Below, in pieces: positions 45,323-53,999 of a stretch of DNA of 64,000 bases. Every line of letters begins with the position of its first letter. The stretch's first letter is position 1. The stretch spans positions 39,860 through 103,859 of the forward strand of contig VFZU01000009.1 of assembly GCA_016870995.1 (NCBI GenBank). Direction: 5' to 3'. The notes beneath the pieces are model-generated. The model saw nothing but the letters and a program-made list of their open reading frames with translations, made no database searches and was not told the DNA's origin. The position numbers and the translations under genes are program-made. The stretch comes from Acidobacteriota bacterium. Lineage in GTDB: Bacteria > Acidobacteriota > Terriglobia > Bryobacterales > Bryobacteraceae.

Positions 45323-47862
45323 TGTCCGACACTCAGGGTACGCCGCTCATGCGGCAATATCATGCCATCAAGCAGCAGGTGCCTAGCGCCCTGCTGCTTT
45401 TCCGTCTCGGTGATTTCTACGAACTCTTCTTCGATGACGCCACCACCGCGGCCCGCGAACTAGAGATCACCCTCACGGCTCGCCACGGCACGCCGATGTG
45501 CGGCGTCCCCTATCACTCCAGCGAAGGCTACATCGCGCGCCTCATCCAAAAGGGCTTCCGCGTCGCCATTTGCGAGCAGACAGAACTCCCCAGCCCCGGC
45601 AAGAAACTCGTTAACCGCGAGATCACCCGCATCGTCACGCCTGGCACCGTCACCGAATCGAACGTCCTCCGCACCAAAGAAAACAACTACCTCGGTGCCG
45701 TTTATCGCGATGCCCTCGCCTACGTCGATGTCTCGACCGGCGAGTTTCGCACCACCGTCCTGCCCGCTCACGAACTCTCGCCTCTCATCGAGACCCTGAA
45801 CATCAAAGAGGTCTTGCTCTCTGCCAAAGACGATCACCTCAACACGCTCCAAACCGTTCTCGACTCCTGGGTCTTCGACTTCGAATACTCCGAGCGCATC
45901 CTCAAAGAGCACTTCAAGCTGCTGTCTCTCGACGGCTGCGGCCTTGGCCCGCATCCCACCGCCGTCAGCGCTGCGGGAGCCATCCTGCACTATCTCCGCG
46001 ACACTCAGAAGGCAGCCCTCGATCACCTGGATCGCCCCAGCTATTACGAGCGCGGCGAGGCCATGGTTCTTGATCCCGTCACGGTCCGCAACCTAGAGCT
46101 CGTTGAGCCCCTCTTCTCAGCCGACCTCGGCGGTGGCCGCAGTTCCACTCTCATCTCCGCCCTCGACGAAACGGTTACCGGCATGGGTGCGCGCATGTTG
46201 CGCCGCCGCATCTTGCGCCCTTCGGTGCAGCGAGACGAGATCGAAGCCCGCCTCGACGCCGTAGGCGAACTCAGCCAGGCAACGATTGCCCGCGCTGGCC
46301 TCCGCGAAAAGCTCGCCAACGTTTACGACATTGAGCGCCTCCTCGCCAAGGTCACCATGAACACCGCTGGGCCTCGCGAACTACTCTCGCTTGCCAAATC
46401 CCTCGATCAAGTCCCCACGATCCAGCAATCCTTGCGGACCCTCAAGGCCCCGCTACTCGCCCATCTCGACACAGAACTCGCCGATTTGTCCGAGCTCCGC
46501 ACCAAAGTTCTCACCTCAATTCACCCAGAGCCTTCCGTCACTCTCGCCGACGGCGGCGTGATCCGCGACGGCATCCACCCAGAGCTAGACCAACTCCGCG
46601 ACATCCAGCGCAACGGCAAGCAATACATCGCGCAAATCGAAGTCCGCGAGCGCGACCGCACGAACATCCAAAGCCTCAAGGTTCGCTTCAACAACGTCTT
46701 CGGCTACTACATCGAGATCTCGAAAGCGAACCTCCATCTCGTCCCGAAAGACTACGACCGCAAACAAACTCTCGTCAACGCGGAGCGCTTCACCACGCCC
46801 GAGCTGAAGGAACTCGAAGTCAAGATCCTCGAAGCCGAAGAGCGCATCCTGGCAATCGAGAAGGACCTCTTCCAACAACTGCGAGTCTTCGCTGCGAGCT
46901 TCGCCGGCGCGATCCGCCAAACCGCCACCGCCCTCTCCGAGCTCGACGTCCTGCTTTCTCTTTCCGAGGTTGCCGCCAACCGCCGCTACACGCGCCCTCG
47001 CTTTTCAGCCACAGGCGAGTTCCGCGTCGCGAGCGGTCGCCACCCCGTCGTCGAGAAACTGGTCGAGGCAGAGGCAGCGCGCTTCATCCCCAACGATCTG
47101 TACCTTGATCACGACAAGTTTGTCGCCGTCATCACCGGCCCCAACATGGGCGGCAAATCAACCTACCTGCGGCAAGCCGCCATGATGTCGATCCTGGCCC
47201 AGATCGGCAGCTTCGTGCCCGCCGAAGAAGCGACGCTCCCCATCGTCGACCGCGTCTTCACACGCATCGGCGCGGCAGACAATGTCGCCCGCGGCCGCTC
47301 CACCTTCATGGTCGAGATGACCGAAACCGCGCTCATTCTCAACACCGCAACAAAGAACAGCCTCGTCGTGCTCGACGAAATCGGCCGTGGCACCTCCACC
47401 TATGACGGCCTCGCTCTCGCCTGGAGCGTCGTCGAATTCCTGCACCAGCGCGTCGGCGCCAAGACTCTTTTCGCCACCCATTATCACGAGCTCACCGTGC
47501 TCGAAGAGAACCTCCCCGGCGTCCGCAACCTGCATGTCGCGGTCAAAGAATCCGGCGATCAAATCGTCTTCCTCCGCAAGGTCGAACCCGGCGCTGCCGG
47601 CAAGAGCTTCGGCATCGAAGTGGCTCGCCTGGCGGCCCTGCCCGATGTTGTCATCGAAAGGGCGCGGCAAATCCTCGCCCTGCACGAGAAGCAACAGCTC
47701 GCGCCCCCGTCGCAAGACCGCGTCCCTGAACCGATGCAGATCCAGCTCTTCGAGCCGGTCGGCGGCAACATCGCCTCGCGCATCCGCGCCCTCAAGCTCG
47801 ACGAACTTCGCCCCATCGAAGCCCTTCAAATCCTCGCCGAACTGCAAAAGGAACTCAACTGA
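45322..47862 (+). CDS. mutS: DNA mismatch repair protein MutS
   Basis: An 846-residue MutS. Mismatch-reading N-terminal domain (LLLFRLGDFYELFFD), lever and clamp helices, and the ABC-type ATPase domain with Walker A GPNMGGKSTYLRQ and LDEIGRGTSTYDG. It recognises mispaired bases and starts repair. Overlaps gdh by a base and anmK by a base (TGATG both sides), so the three genes likely form one operon. Confidence 0.95.
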   Translation: MSDTQGTPLMRQYHAIKQQVPSALLLFRLGDFYELFFDDATTAARELEITLTARHGTPMCGVPYHSSEGYIARLIQKGFRVAICEQTELPSPGKKLVNREITRIVTPGTVTESNVLRTKENNYLGAVYRDALAYVDVSTGEFRTTVLPAHELSPLIETLNIKEVLLSAKDDHLNTLQTVLDSWVFDFEYSERILKEHFKLLSLDGCGLGPHPTAVSAAGAILHYLRDTQKAALDHLDRPSYYERGEAMVLDPVTVRNLELVEPLFSADLGGGRSSTLISALDETVTGMGARMLRRRILRPSVQRDEIEARLDAVGELSQATIARAGLREKLANVYDIERLLAKVTMNTAGPRELLSLAKSLDQVPTIQQSLRTLKAPLLAHLDTELADLSELRTKVLTSIHPEPSVTLADGGVIRDGIHPELDQLRDIQRNGKQYIAQIEVRERDRTNIQSLKVRFNNVFGYYIEISKANLHLVPKDYDRKQTLVNAERFTTPELKELEVKILEAEERILAIEKDLFQQLRVFAASFAGAIRQTATALSELDVLLSLSEVAANRRYTRPRFSATGEFRVASGRHPVVEKLVEAEAARFIPNDLYLDHDKFVAVITGPNMGGKSTYLRQAAMMSILAQIGSFVPAEEATLPIVDRVFTRIGAADNVARGRSTFMVEMTETALILNTATKNSLVVLDEIGRGTSTYDGLALAWSVVEFLHQRVGAKTLFATHYHELTVLEENLPGVRNLHVAVKESGDQIVFLRKVEPGAAGKSFGIEVARLAALPDVVIERARQILALHEKQQLAPPSQDRVPEPMQIQLFEPVGGNIASRIRALKLDELRPIEALQILAELQKELN

Positions 47863-48947
47863 TGCGCGTAGCTGGAATCATGTCAGGCACCTCCCTTGAC
47901 GGCATCGACGTCGCCGTCGTCGACATCAACTGGCCCGCCATCAAGCTTGTCGCCTTCGCCTCCACTCCCTACCCCGCGCAACTCCGCAAGCGCATCCTCG
48001 CTGTTTCCAACACCAACTGCCACACCCGCGACATTGCCCGCCTCCACTACGAACTCGGCGAGCGCTATGCCGCCGCCGTGCTGGCAATGAACGTCAAGAA
48101 GATCGACCTCATTGGCTGCCACGGCCAAACCATCTATCACGAGGGCCCCAAGTGCACGATGCAGATTGGCGAAGGGGCCATCATCGCTGAGCGCACTGGC
48201 ATCGAGACGATCACCAACTTCCGCGCGCGGGACATCGCCGCAGGCGGCCAAGGCGCACCGCTAGTTCCCTTCTTCGATTGGATGACGCTCACTCACTCTG
48301 AGGTCAACCGCGTCTCCATCAACATCGGCGGCATCGCCAACGTCCACGCCCTGCCGAAGAAAGCCAAAGCGAAAGACGTCTTCGCCTTCGACACGGGCCC
48401 CGGCAACATGGTCATCGACCAGCTCGCTCACCTCGCCACCAAGGGCAAGCAGTCCTACGACAAGGACGGCAAGCTCGCCCGCAAAGGCGCGCTCAACCGC
48501 AAGCTCTTGGCCCAACTCCTCAAGGACAAATACTTTTTAAAGGCTCCTCCCAAGTCCGCCGGCCGCGAGCAATACGGCAAAGAGCTCATCGAGAAACTCA
48601 GCGCCACTGGCCTCCCGATCGAAGACCTCATCGCCACGGCAACTGCCTTCACGGCGTGCTCGATTGCCGAATCGATCGAGCGTTTCATCACACCGAAGTT
48701 CAAAGTCGACGAATGCCTCGTCTCCGGTGGCGGCGTTTACAACCCGGTCCTGATGGCCGAACTGCAGGGCCTCCTGCCCAAGTCCTACGTTCACGCCATT
48801 GACGACATCGGCATCCCTTCTGACGCCAAAGAAGCCATGGCCTTCGCCTACCTCGCGGCCGCCACCAAGCTCGGCAAGCCCTCGAATCTTCCTGCCTCCA
48901 CCGGTGCGCGAAAGTCAGTCCTTCTTGGCGAGATTCACCACGCCTAG
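47862..48947 (+). CDS. anmK: anhydro-N-acetylmuramic acid kinase
   Basis: A 361-residue kinase of the ASKHA fold that opens and phosphorylates anhydro-MurNAc to MurNAc-6-phosphate. Motifs: GIMSGTSLDGIDVAVVD at the N-terminus, GCHGQTIYH, NIGGIANVHAL and DTGPGNMVID for ATP and sugar. The product is the substrate of MurQ, encoded at 62993-63886. Start overlaps mutS. Confidence 0.94.
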   Translation: MRVAGIMSGTSLDGIDVAVVDINWPAIKLVAFASTPYPAQLRKRILAVSNTNCHTRDIARLHYELGERYAAAVLAMNVKKIDLIGCHGQTIYHEGPKCTMQIGEGAIIAERTGIETITNFRARDIAAGGQGAPLVPFFDWMTLTHSEVNRVSINIGGIANVHALPKKAKAKDVFAFDTGPGNMVIDQLAHLATKGKQSYDKDGKLARKGALNRKLLAQLLKDKYFLKAPPKSAGREQYGKELIEKLSATGLPIEDLIATATAFTACSIAESIERFITPKFKVDECLVSGGGVYNPVLMAELQGLLPKSYVHAIDDIGIPSDAKEAMAFAYLAAATKLGKPSNLPASTGARKSVLLGEIHHA

Positions 48948-49138
48948 CGCGTGCGCCACAAAACCGTCTGCATTGATCCCATTCACAAAGTGATTTGCTG
49001 GCAACCCTCACATCCATCAGCACATCGGCACCAATCAATTACTTCTCAGCCGCATCCGGTGGGTCGCAGACTGCAGCCGGCGTTGATAGCAAAAAAATGG
49101 CAACAGGCCCTCATCTTACTCGCTCCACTGAGATAGAC

Positions 49139-50344
49139 ATGAGGTCACCCTTGCTCCTATCACTCCTCTTCACACTCGCAGCCGAAGGCATCTGGCACAG
49201 CCCTGGCTACGGATACGTGTTAAACGTCGACACCAAGCAAGTCCAAAGCTACGACATCTCCGCCGCCGGCTGCGTCGAGGCGGACAAGCACACTCGCGAA
49301 GCTTTCGAATCCCTCTACGGCAAACTCACCGAGGGCATGCTCGACCGTTACCCCACCCGCGACGCACTGAACAAACTTCCAAGCCTTCCCGAGCCTTGCC
49401 GAAAGCCCCTTCGCACCAAAGACCCACTCATTAATTTCAATGTCTTCGCCTCGACACTGGAGCAGCACTATCCGCATTTCAAAGCGCGCTCCACCGACGG
49501 GCAAGCGCTCCTCGCCAAAGGCCGCCAGCGGGTCCAAAAGGGCGACGACCTCTTCGACACCATCACAGAAATCCTCAAGGCGATCGGCGACGGCCACCTC
49601 GCGATCGGCGCTGGTAAGCGCTCTTACGAAGGAGCCGCAATCGATTGAAAGACCCTTCGCACCAGCTTGCGCGAAACGCTCCAGGGCCCAAACACACCCC
49701 TCTCGGCCCCTGCCAAGCTCACCGCGAACCGCCGCGTCCTCTACGGCACGCTTCCCAACAACACCGGCTACATTGCGATCCTCGCGGAAGGCAGCTGGGC
49801 CGAGGGCCTCACGGAAGAATCACCCCAAGGCCAACACATCAAGGCCGCGCGCGACACCATGAATACGATCCTCACCGAGCTGAAAGACGTCAAGCATATC
49901 GTCCTCGACCTCCGCGTCAACTCGGGCGGCTTCGACTCCGTCGCGATGGAGATCGCCTCTCGCTTCATCGATAAGCCGACCGTGGTCTTCCGCAAGCACT
50001 CCACCGGCACCCAGCCCTACGACATCACGCTCAACCCAAGCAAGGACATCACCTTCGCCGGCCCCGTCACGGCCCTGATCAGCAACGACACAATCAGCGC
50101 TGGCGAAACCCTGGCTCTCGCCCTCGCCAAGGCAACCCTCATCGGCCAACCCACCCGCGGCGAACTCTCCGACGCAATTCCCAAACGACTCCCCAATGGA
50201 TGGAACTACACCGTCTCAATCGAAACTCTTCTCACGCGAGCAAACGAACCCGTCGAAGCCAAAGGCGTCCAACCCAAGATCCTCACCACCGCAAAGGACG
50301 TCATCGCCGACATCAAGCTAGCCTTAACTCATGCGGCGCATTGA
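49139..50344 (+). pseudogene. S41 family peptidase with in-frame TGA
   Basis: Two parts in the same frame, separated by TGA at 49646-49648. The first part (49139-49645) has a signal peptide (MRSPLLLSLLFTLAAEG) and a helical N-terminal domain (EAFESLYGKLTEGMLD; HYPHFKARSTDG). The second part (from 49649) is the catalytic domain: GYIAILAEGSW, LDLRVNSGGF and the catalytic SNDTISAGETLALALAKA. The join reads GAAID-stop-KTLRTSL. A CGA to TGA change would explain it. If expressed, the second part alone would lack export. Sec insertion is unlikely but possible because the organism does use UGA. Confidence 0.78.
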
Positions 50345-50975
50345 AATCAGTCACAAGATCGAGATGGGCATGAAGACCTACCCGGGTCTCCCTGAGCCCC
50401 GTGCTGAGGTTTTCATGGACTATGACTCCAGCAAGTACAACGGCCTGAGCGAGTTCTACATCGCCTCGCTGCATTGTTGCGGAAACACTGGCACCTACGT
50501 CGACGCGCCCATCCATCGCTACCGCAACGCAACCGACCTTGCTGGCCTCTCCCTCGACCGGTTGGCCCACATCCCCGTCGTCGTCATCGAAGCGACCGGC
50601 CACGAAGCCATCGGCCCCGACACCTTCAAGCACCTCAAGCTTGAAGGCAAAGCGGTGCTCTTCCGCACGGAATGGTCCCGCCATTGGCGAACTCCCGAGT
50701 ACTTCAATCCGAATCCCCATCTCACCCAGGAAGCCTGCGATGCACTCCTCGACAAAGGCATCGCCATGGCCGGCATCGACTCCGTCAACATCGACTCGCT
50801 TGCTGACTTGAGCCGCCCCGCCCACACCACACTCCTCAAAGCGGGCATCCCCATCTGCGAGCACATGACCAATCTCAGCGCCATTCCCGACGAAGGCGGC
50901 TACATCCATGCCGTCCCTATCGCCTGGGTGGGTGGTGCCACCTTCCCCGTGCGCGCCTACATCATTGCCGCCTAG
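50331..50975 (+). CDS. cyclase family protein (kynurenine formamidase-like)
   Basis: A 214-residue member of the cyclase family. It begins MRRIEISHKIEMGMKTYPGLP. The family metal motif HxGTHxDxPxH is partly lost: here it reads N52-T-G-T-Y56-V-D58-A-P-I-H62, so two of the usual His are Asn and Tyr. The rest of the fold (KAVLFRTEW; HTTLLKAGIPICEHMTNL) is intact. It may use a different metal arrangement or have no catalytic role. Starts 14 bp inside the S41 gene and ends in the terminal region of the convergent thioredoxin-like gene. Confidence 0.82.
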   Translation: MRRIEISHKIEMGMKTYPGLPEPRAEVFMDYDSSKYNGLSEFYIASLHCCGNTGTYVDAPIHRYRNATDLAGLSLDRLAHIPVVVIEATGHEAIGPDTFKHLKLEGKAVLFRTEWSRHWRTPEYFNPNPHLTQEACDALLDKGIAMAGIDSVNIDSLADLSRPAHTTLLKAGIPICEHMTNLSAIPDEGGYIHAVPIAWVGGATFPVRAYIIAA

Positions 50976-51783
50976 CTTTGAGTCGTCGCATAATTTGCTC
51001 TGCGCTCATTCGCGAAGTAAAGTACCCCGTCACCTTCCCGCTGCTATCGATCATCACCAGCGTCGGCGTGGAGCTGACCCATAATCGAGCATCATCTTTT
51101 CATCAATCGGATGCGCTACACCCTCAAGCGCCGAGTAGCTTTCCTTCCACACCTTCTCGATCAACGCCTGTTCTTCTGGCTCATACAACTTCCTAGGGGC
51201 AACCAAATTCAACCCATCCCCAAAACTTTGCGCGCACCTTCGCAATCGCCGCTACTTGCGCTTTGCAATCTCCACACCAATGAGCCCACAAGAACAGCAG
51301 CGTTGGCTTCCCCTTCCACTTCTCATCCCAATGCGGCGCTCGCTGCCCCACCAGAGTCAACACATTCAGCGTTTTTTGAATCCGTGCCCGCACAGGGAAC
51401 TCCCGAGGCTTCTCTAGCTCCTTCTTCAACATGGCGATCGCCTCGGCCTTCTTGCCGCAGGCCGCCATCACCCTCGCCTCCGTCTCAATCACGGCCCCCA
51501 CTGCGCTACGAAGAAACGCATCCTCTTTGGGCTGTCCCGCAATCACCTTCTTGGCCGCATCCAGATACTGCATGGCCTCCTCATGACGGCCCATCATCTG
51601 CGCTCCACGCGCCACCCAACTCCACGCTGCCGCACACTCAGTACTCCCGGGTTGCGCCTTGCAAAACGCATCCGCCAGGGCGTCGGCACTTAGCAAATCA
51701 CCAGCCGACAGCTTCATCCGGATATCCGTCACAACAGCCGCGTGAACCGCTACACTCATTGCCAGCATCAGAACCAGTCGCAT
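50963..51783 (-). pseudogene. thioredoxin-domain protein with two frameshifts
   Basis: A secreted protein with signal peptide (MRLVLMLAMSVAVHA), a helical repeat region and a thioredoxin domain (LLFLWAHWCGDCKAQ, active site WCGDC). After FLWAHWC about 30 residues, at about 51240, one extra base shifts the frame; a second indel (one base missing) near 51078 returns it. The middle piece reads LVAPRKLYEPEEQ and YSALEGVAHPID, and the end reads TPTLVMIDSSGKVTGYF and EQIMRRLKA. Both errors leave the two ends in one frame. It may be a true pseudogene or reflect two sequencing errors; the stop in the first frame is at 51193. Confidence 0.75.
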
Positions 51784-51815
51784 ACCCCAACTCTGACGCC
51801 ACCCAAACCAATTTG

Positions 51816-52625
51816 TTAGTCGAACTTCTCAAACGAAATCGTCGATTCTGCCCCGACCTTCTTAAACTCGGAAGCCTCCATCGACATCGCAATCACGCGC
51901 TTGTACCCGAACAGTACATCGAGCCGCATCTCCGTCCCATAGGTAGCCGGAAACCACACCCCAGGCTCAACCCTCACATACGTCAACGAAAACCCCGTCT
52001 GCCGCAAATCCGTCCCCAGCATCGCCTTCACCACAAACGGCATCTTAAAATTCAACTTCGTCTGAATTGACACTGGATGCAAGTCTTCCGCATCGATCAA
52101 TGCCTCGCCGACCCAAGGCTTATCTTTCTCTTTGCCCGCAAACTCCACCCGATGAACCTTCCGCCCACGGTACTCCTCCGTCTTCAACAGCTTGAACCGG
52201 TAATCCGGCAAATCTTTCGGCAAGAACGGAAACAGATTCATATCGATACCATCCTTGCTCTTCTCCTCCCCAATCAGATCCTCGGCCAGATCCTCAATCA
52301 GATCCCCATCAATATCGAGATCCTTATGCCGAAACCCAGGATCATCATACGGAATCAACTTCTTTCCTTTCTCGTACTGCCCCTCAAACTTCACCAGCTT
52401 CTTCTCGATCCGGTCATGCCCGGGCGTCATCGCATACTCGCGCCGCTCCTCCCGCGCCAGCTTCGAATTCGTCCGCAGCAACCGCGTGTGGATCTTCTGT
52501 GTGTACACATACTGCTTTCGCAGCTCGCTGCCCTTCTCCAGATTGGCCGCCACCTTGGACATGATCTCGTCCACCGAGTCCTGGGCTGAGCACCGTAAAA
52601 TGAACAGAAACACGAGAGGGCGCAT
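51816..52625 (-). CDS. secreted protein of unknown function, LolA-like in style
   Basis: A 269-residue exported protein. A signal peptide (MRPLVFLFILRCSAQ) is followed by a helical stretch (VDEIMSKVAANLEKGSELRKQYVYTQ) and a beta-rich body with the pattern YRGRKVHRVEFAGKEKDKPWVGEALIDAEDLHPVSIQ. The body is reminiscent of outer-membrane lipoprotein-sorting (LolA-like) folds used by many acidobacterial secreted proteins of unknown role. Divergent from the GH-like gene with 12 bp between the starts. No function assigned. Confidence 0.68.
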   Translation of the reverse strand: MRPLVFLFILRCSAQDSVDEIMSKVAANLEKGSELRKQYVYTQKIHTRLLRTNSKLAREERREYAMTPGHDRIEKKLVKFEGQYEKGKKLIPYDDPGFRHKDLDIDGDLIEDLAEDLIGEEKSKDGIDMNLFPFLPKDLPDYRFKLLKTEEYRGRKVHRVEFAGKEKDKPWVGEALIDAEDLHPVSIQTKLNFKMPFVVKAMLGTDLRQTGFSLTYVRVEPGVWFPATYGTEMRLDVLFGYKRVIAMSMEASEFKKVGAESTISFEKFD

Positions 52626-52637
52626 AAAAGTCTAATT

Positions 52638-53999
52638 GTGATACGTATGGCGGCCAACTTCGGTGGCAGATTTTGTTGGCTCCTCGTGTGTCTTTATCTC
52701 GCCACCGGCATTGTCTCCTACGCCCGTCGCTTCCCCGCCAAAATCGTCACAGTCGTTCCCCGCCCCGACGGCCTCCGCGTCATCACCGACAGTGGCCCTC
52801 GCGGTCGCAACGCAAACGAGTTTAATGCTGCGATGGCCACCGGCGTAGCGATTTGGCTGGCCACATTCTTCCTTCGCCCTAAACACGGCTACGTCTCCCT
52901 AACTCTCTTGGTCGCCACTGTCTACGCCACCGAACCCTACCGCCGCTGGCGGCTTGAACAGCAAATCTCCGCCATTCCCGAAACCCCGATCAAGCCCTAC
53001 GAGAAGCTCTTCTTCCAACGCGGCATCAGCTTTATCCGCGACGGCGTCGAGGCGTATCATCCCAAGCCCACGACCGAGATATTGAACGCCGTCCGCCGCT
53101 ACGGAATCGGCTCTATCGCCGTCGTGCCCTACGGCCTCTATCGCCAGAGTGAACCCGAGGTCACCCTCGGCCGTGAAGCGGAAGAAGAAGCCCTCTACGT
53201 TGCGCTCATCAAGGTCGCCCACGCCCAAAACATCCGCGTCATGCTCAAGCCCCAGCTCTGGGTCATGCCCGGCATGTTCCCGGGAGCGATCAAGATCGAA
53301 GACCCTGCCGCCAAGGCAAGATGGTTCGACAGCTACAACCGCTTCATCCTCCATTGGGCACGCATCGCCGAAAAGGGCCACGCCGACATTTTCGTCGTCG
53401 GTACCGAACTTGAGAAACTTAGCACCGACTCCGCGCAGTGGCGCAACATCGTCGCTCGAGTCCGCCAAGTCTACAAGGGCCCTCTCACTTATGCCGCAAA
53501 CCAAGGCCCCGACTTTGAGCGCATCGACTGGTGGGATTCCCTCGATTACATCGGTCTCAACGAATACTACCCTCTCCCCGATACACTCGACTTCAAAGTC
53601 GTCATCGACAAGATCCACAAGGTCCGCGAGCGCTTCCCCATGCCAGTGCTCCTCACAGAAGTCGGCTTCGCCAGCGTCGCCAACTCTCACCGCGAACCCT
53701 GGTCGGAACCCCGCCGCGACCCCGACTTCGAACACCAGAAGCGCTGCTACGAAGCCCTGCTCAAAGCCTTCTGGCATCAACCCTGGTTCTACGGCATGTA
53801 TCCGTGGAAGCTCTCCGCCCACGGCGATGTTGGCCCGCAGGACCGCAGCCTCACGCCGTGGAAGAAACCCGCCATCGACGTCCTCGCCCGCTACTATCGA
53901 TCTAGCCGGCCACTGGACAAGCCCGCCCCACGTGCGGACAGCGCTGGCAATGCCCACCCTCGCGGATCGAATAGTTCTCACCGCGCTGAAAGTCCTTGA
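52638..53999 (+). CDS. glycoside hydrolase-like TIM barrel protein (GH113-like)
   Basis: A 453-residue protein with an N-terminal membrane segment (about 12-27) and one more hydrophobic stretch (about 70-80), followed by a TIM barrel. The barrel shows GTELEKL (likely acid/base Glu in VVGTELEKL) and LTEVGFAS (likely nucleophile Glu), the pattern of GH113 mannanases and neighbours. The final residues, after YYRSSRP, are a low-complexity tail that overlaps the end of the AddA-like gene on the other strand. A polysaccharide-degrading role is likely but the substrate is not known. Confidence 0.75.
   Translation: MIRMAANFGGRFCWLLVCLYLATGIVSYARRFPAKIVTVVPRPDGLRVITDSGPRGRNANEFNAAMATGVAIWLATFFLRPKHGYVSLTLLVATVYATEPYRRWRLEQQISAIPETPIKPYEKLFFQRGISFIRDGVEAYHPKPTTEILNAVRRYGIGSIAVVPYGLYRQSEPEVTLGREAEEEALYVALIKVAHAQNIRVMLKPQLWVMPGMFPGAIKIEDPAAKARWFDSYNRFILHWARIAEKGHADIFVVGTELEKLSTDSAQWRNIVARVRQVYKGPLTYAANQGPDFERIDWWDSLDYIGLNEYYPLPDTLDFKVVIDKIHKVRERFPMPVLLTEVGFASVANSHREPWSEPRRDPDFEHQKRCYEALLKAFWHQPWFYGMYPWKLSAHGDVGPQDRSLTPWKKPAIDVLARYYRSSRPLDKPAPRADSAGNAHPRGSNSSHRAESP

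Noticed and set aside
48948..49138. A minus-strand tail (NHFVNGINADGFVAHALGVV) running into the end of anmK
   Set aside because: It looks protein-like but is only about 29 codons with a stop just before it, and no start or domain; kept as a possible relic only.
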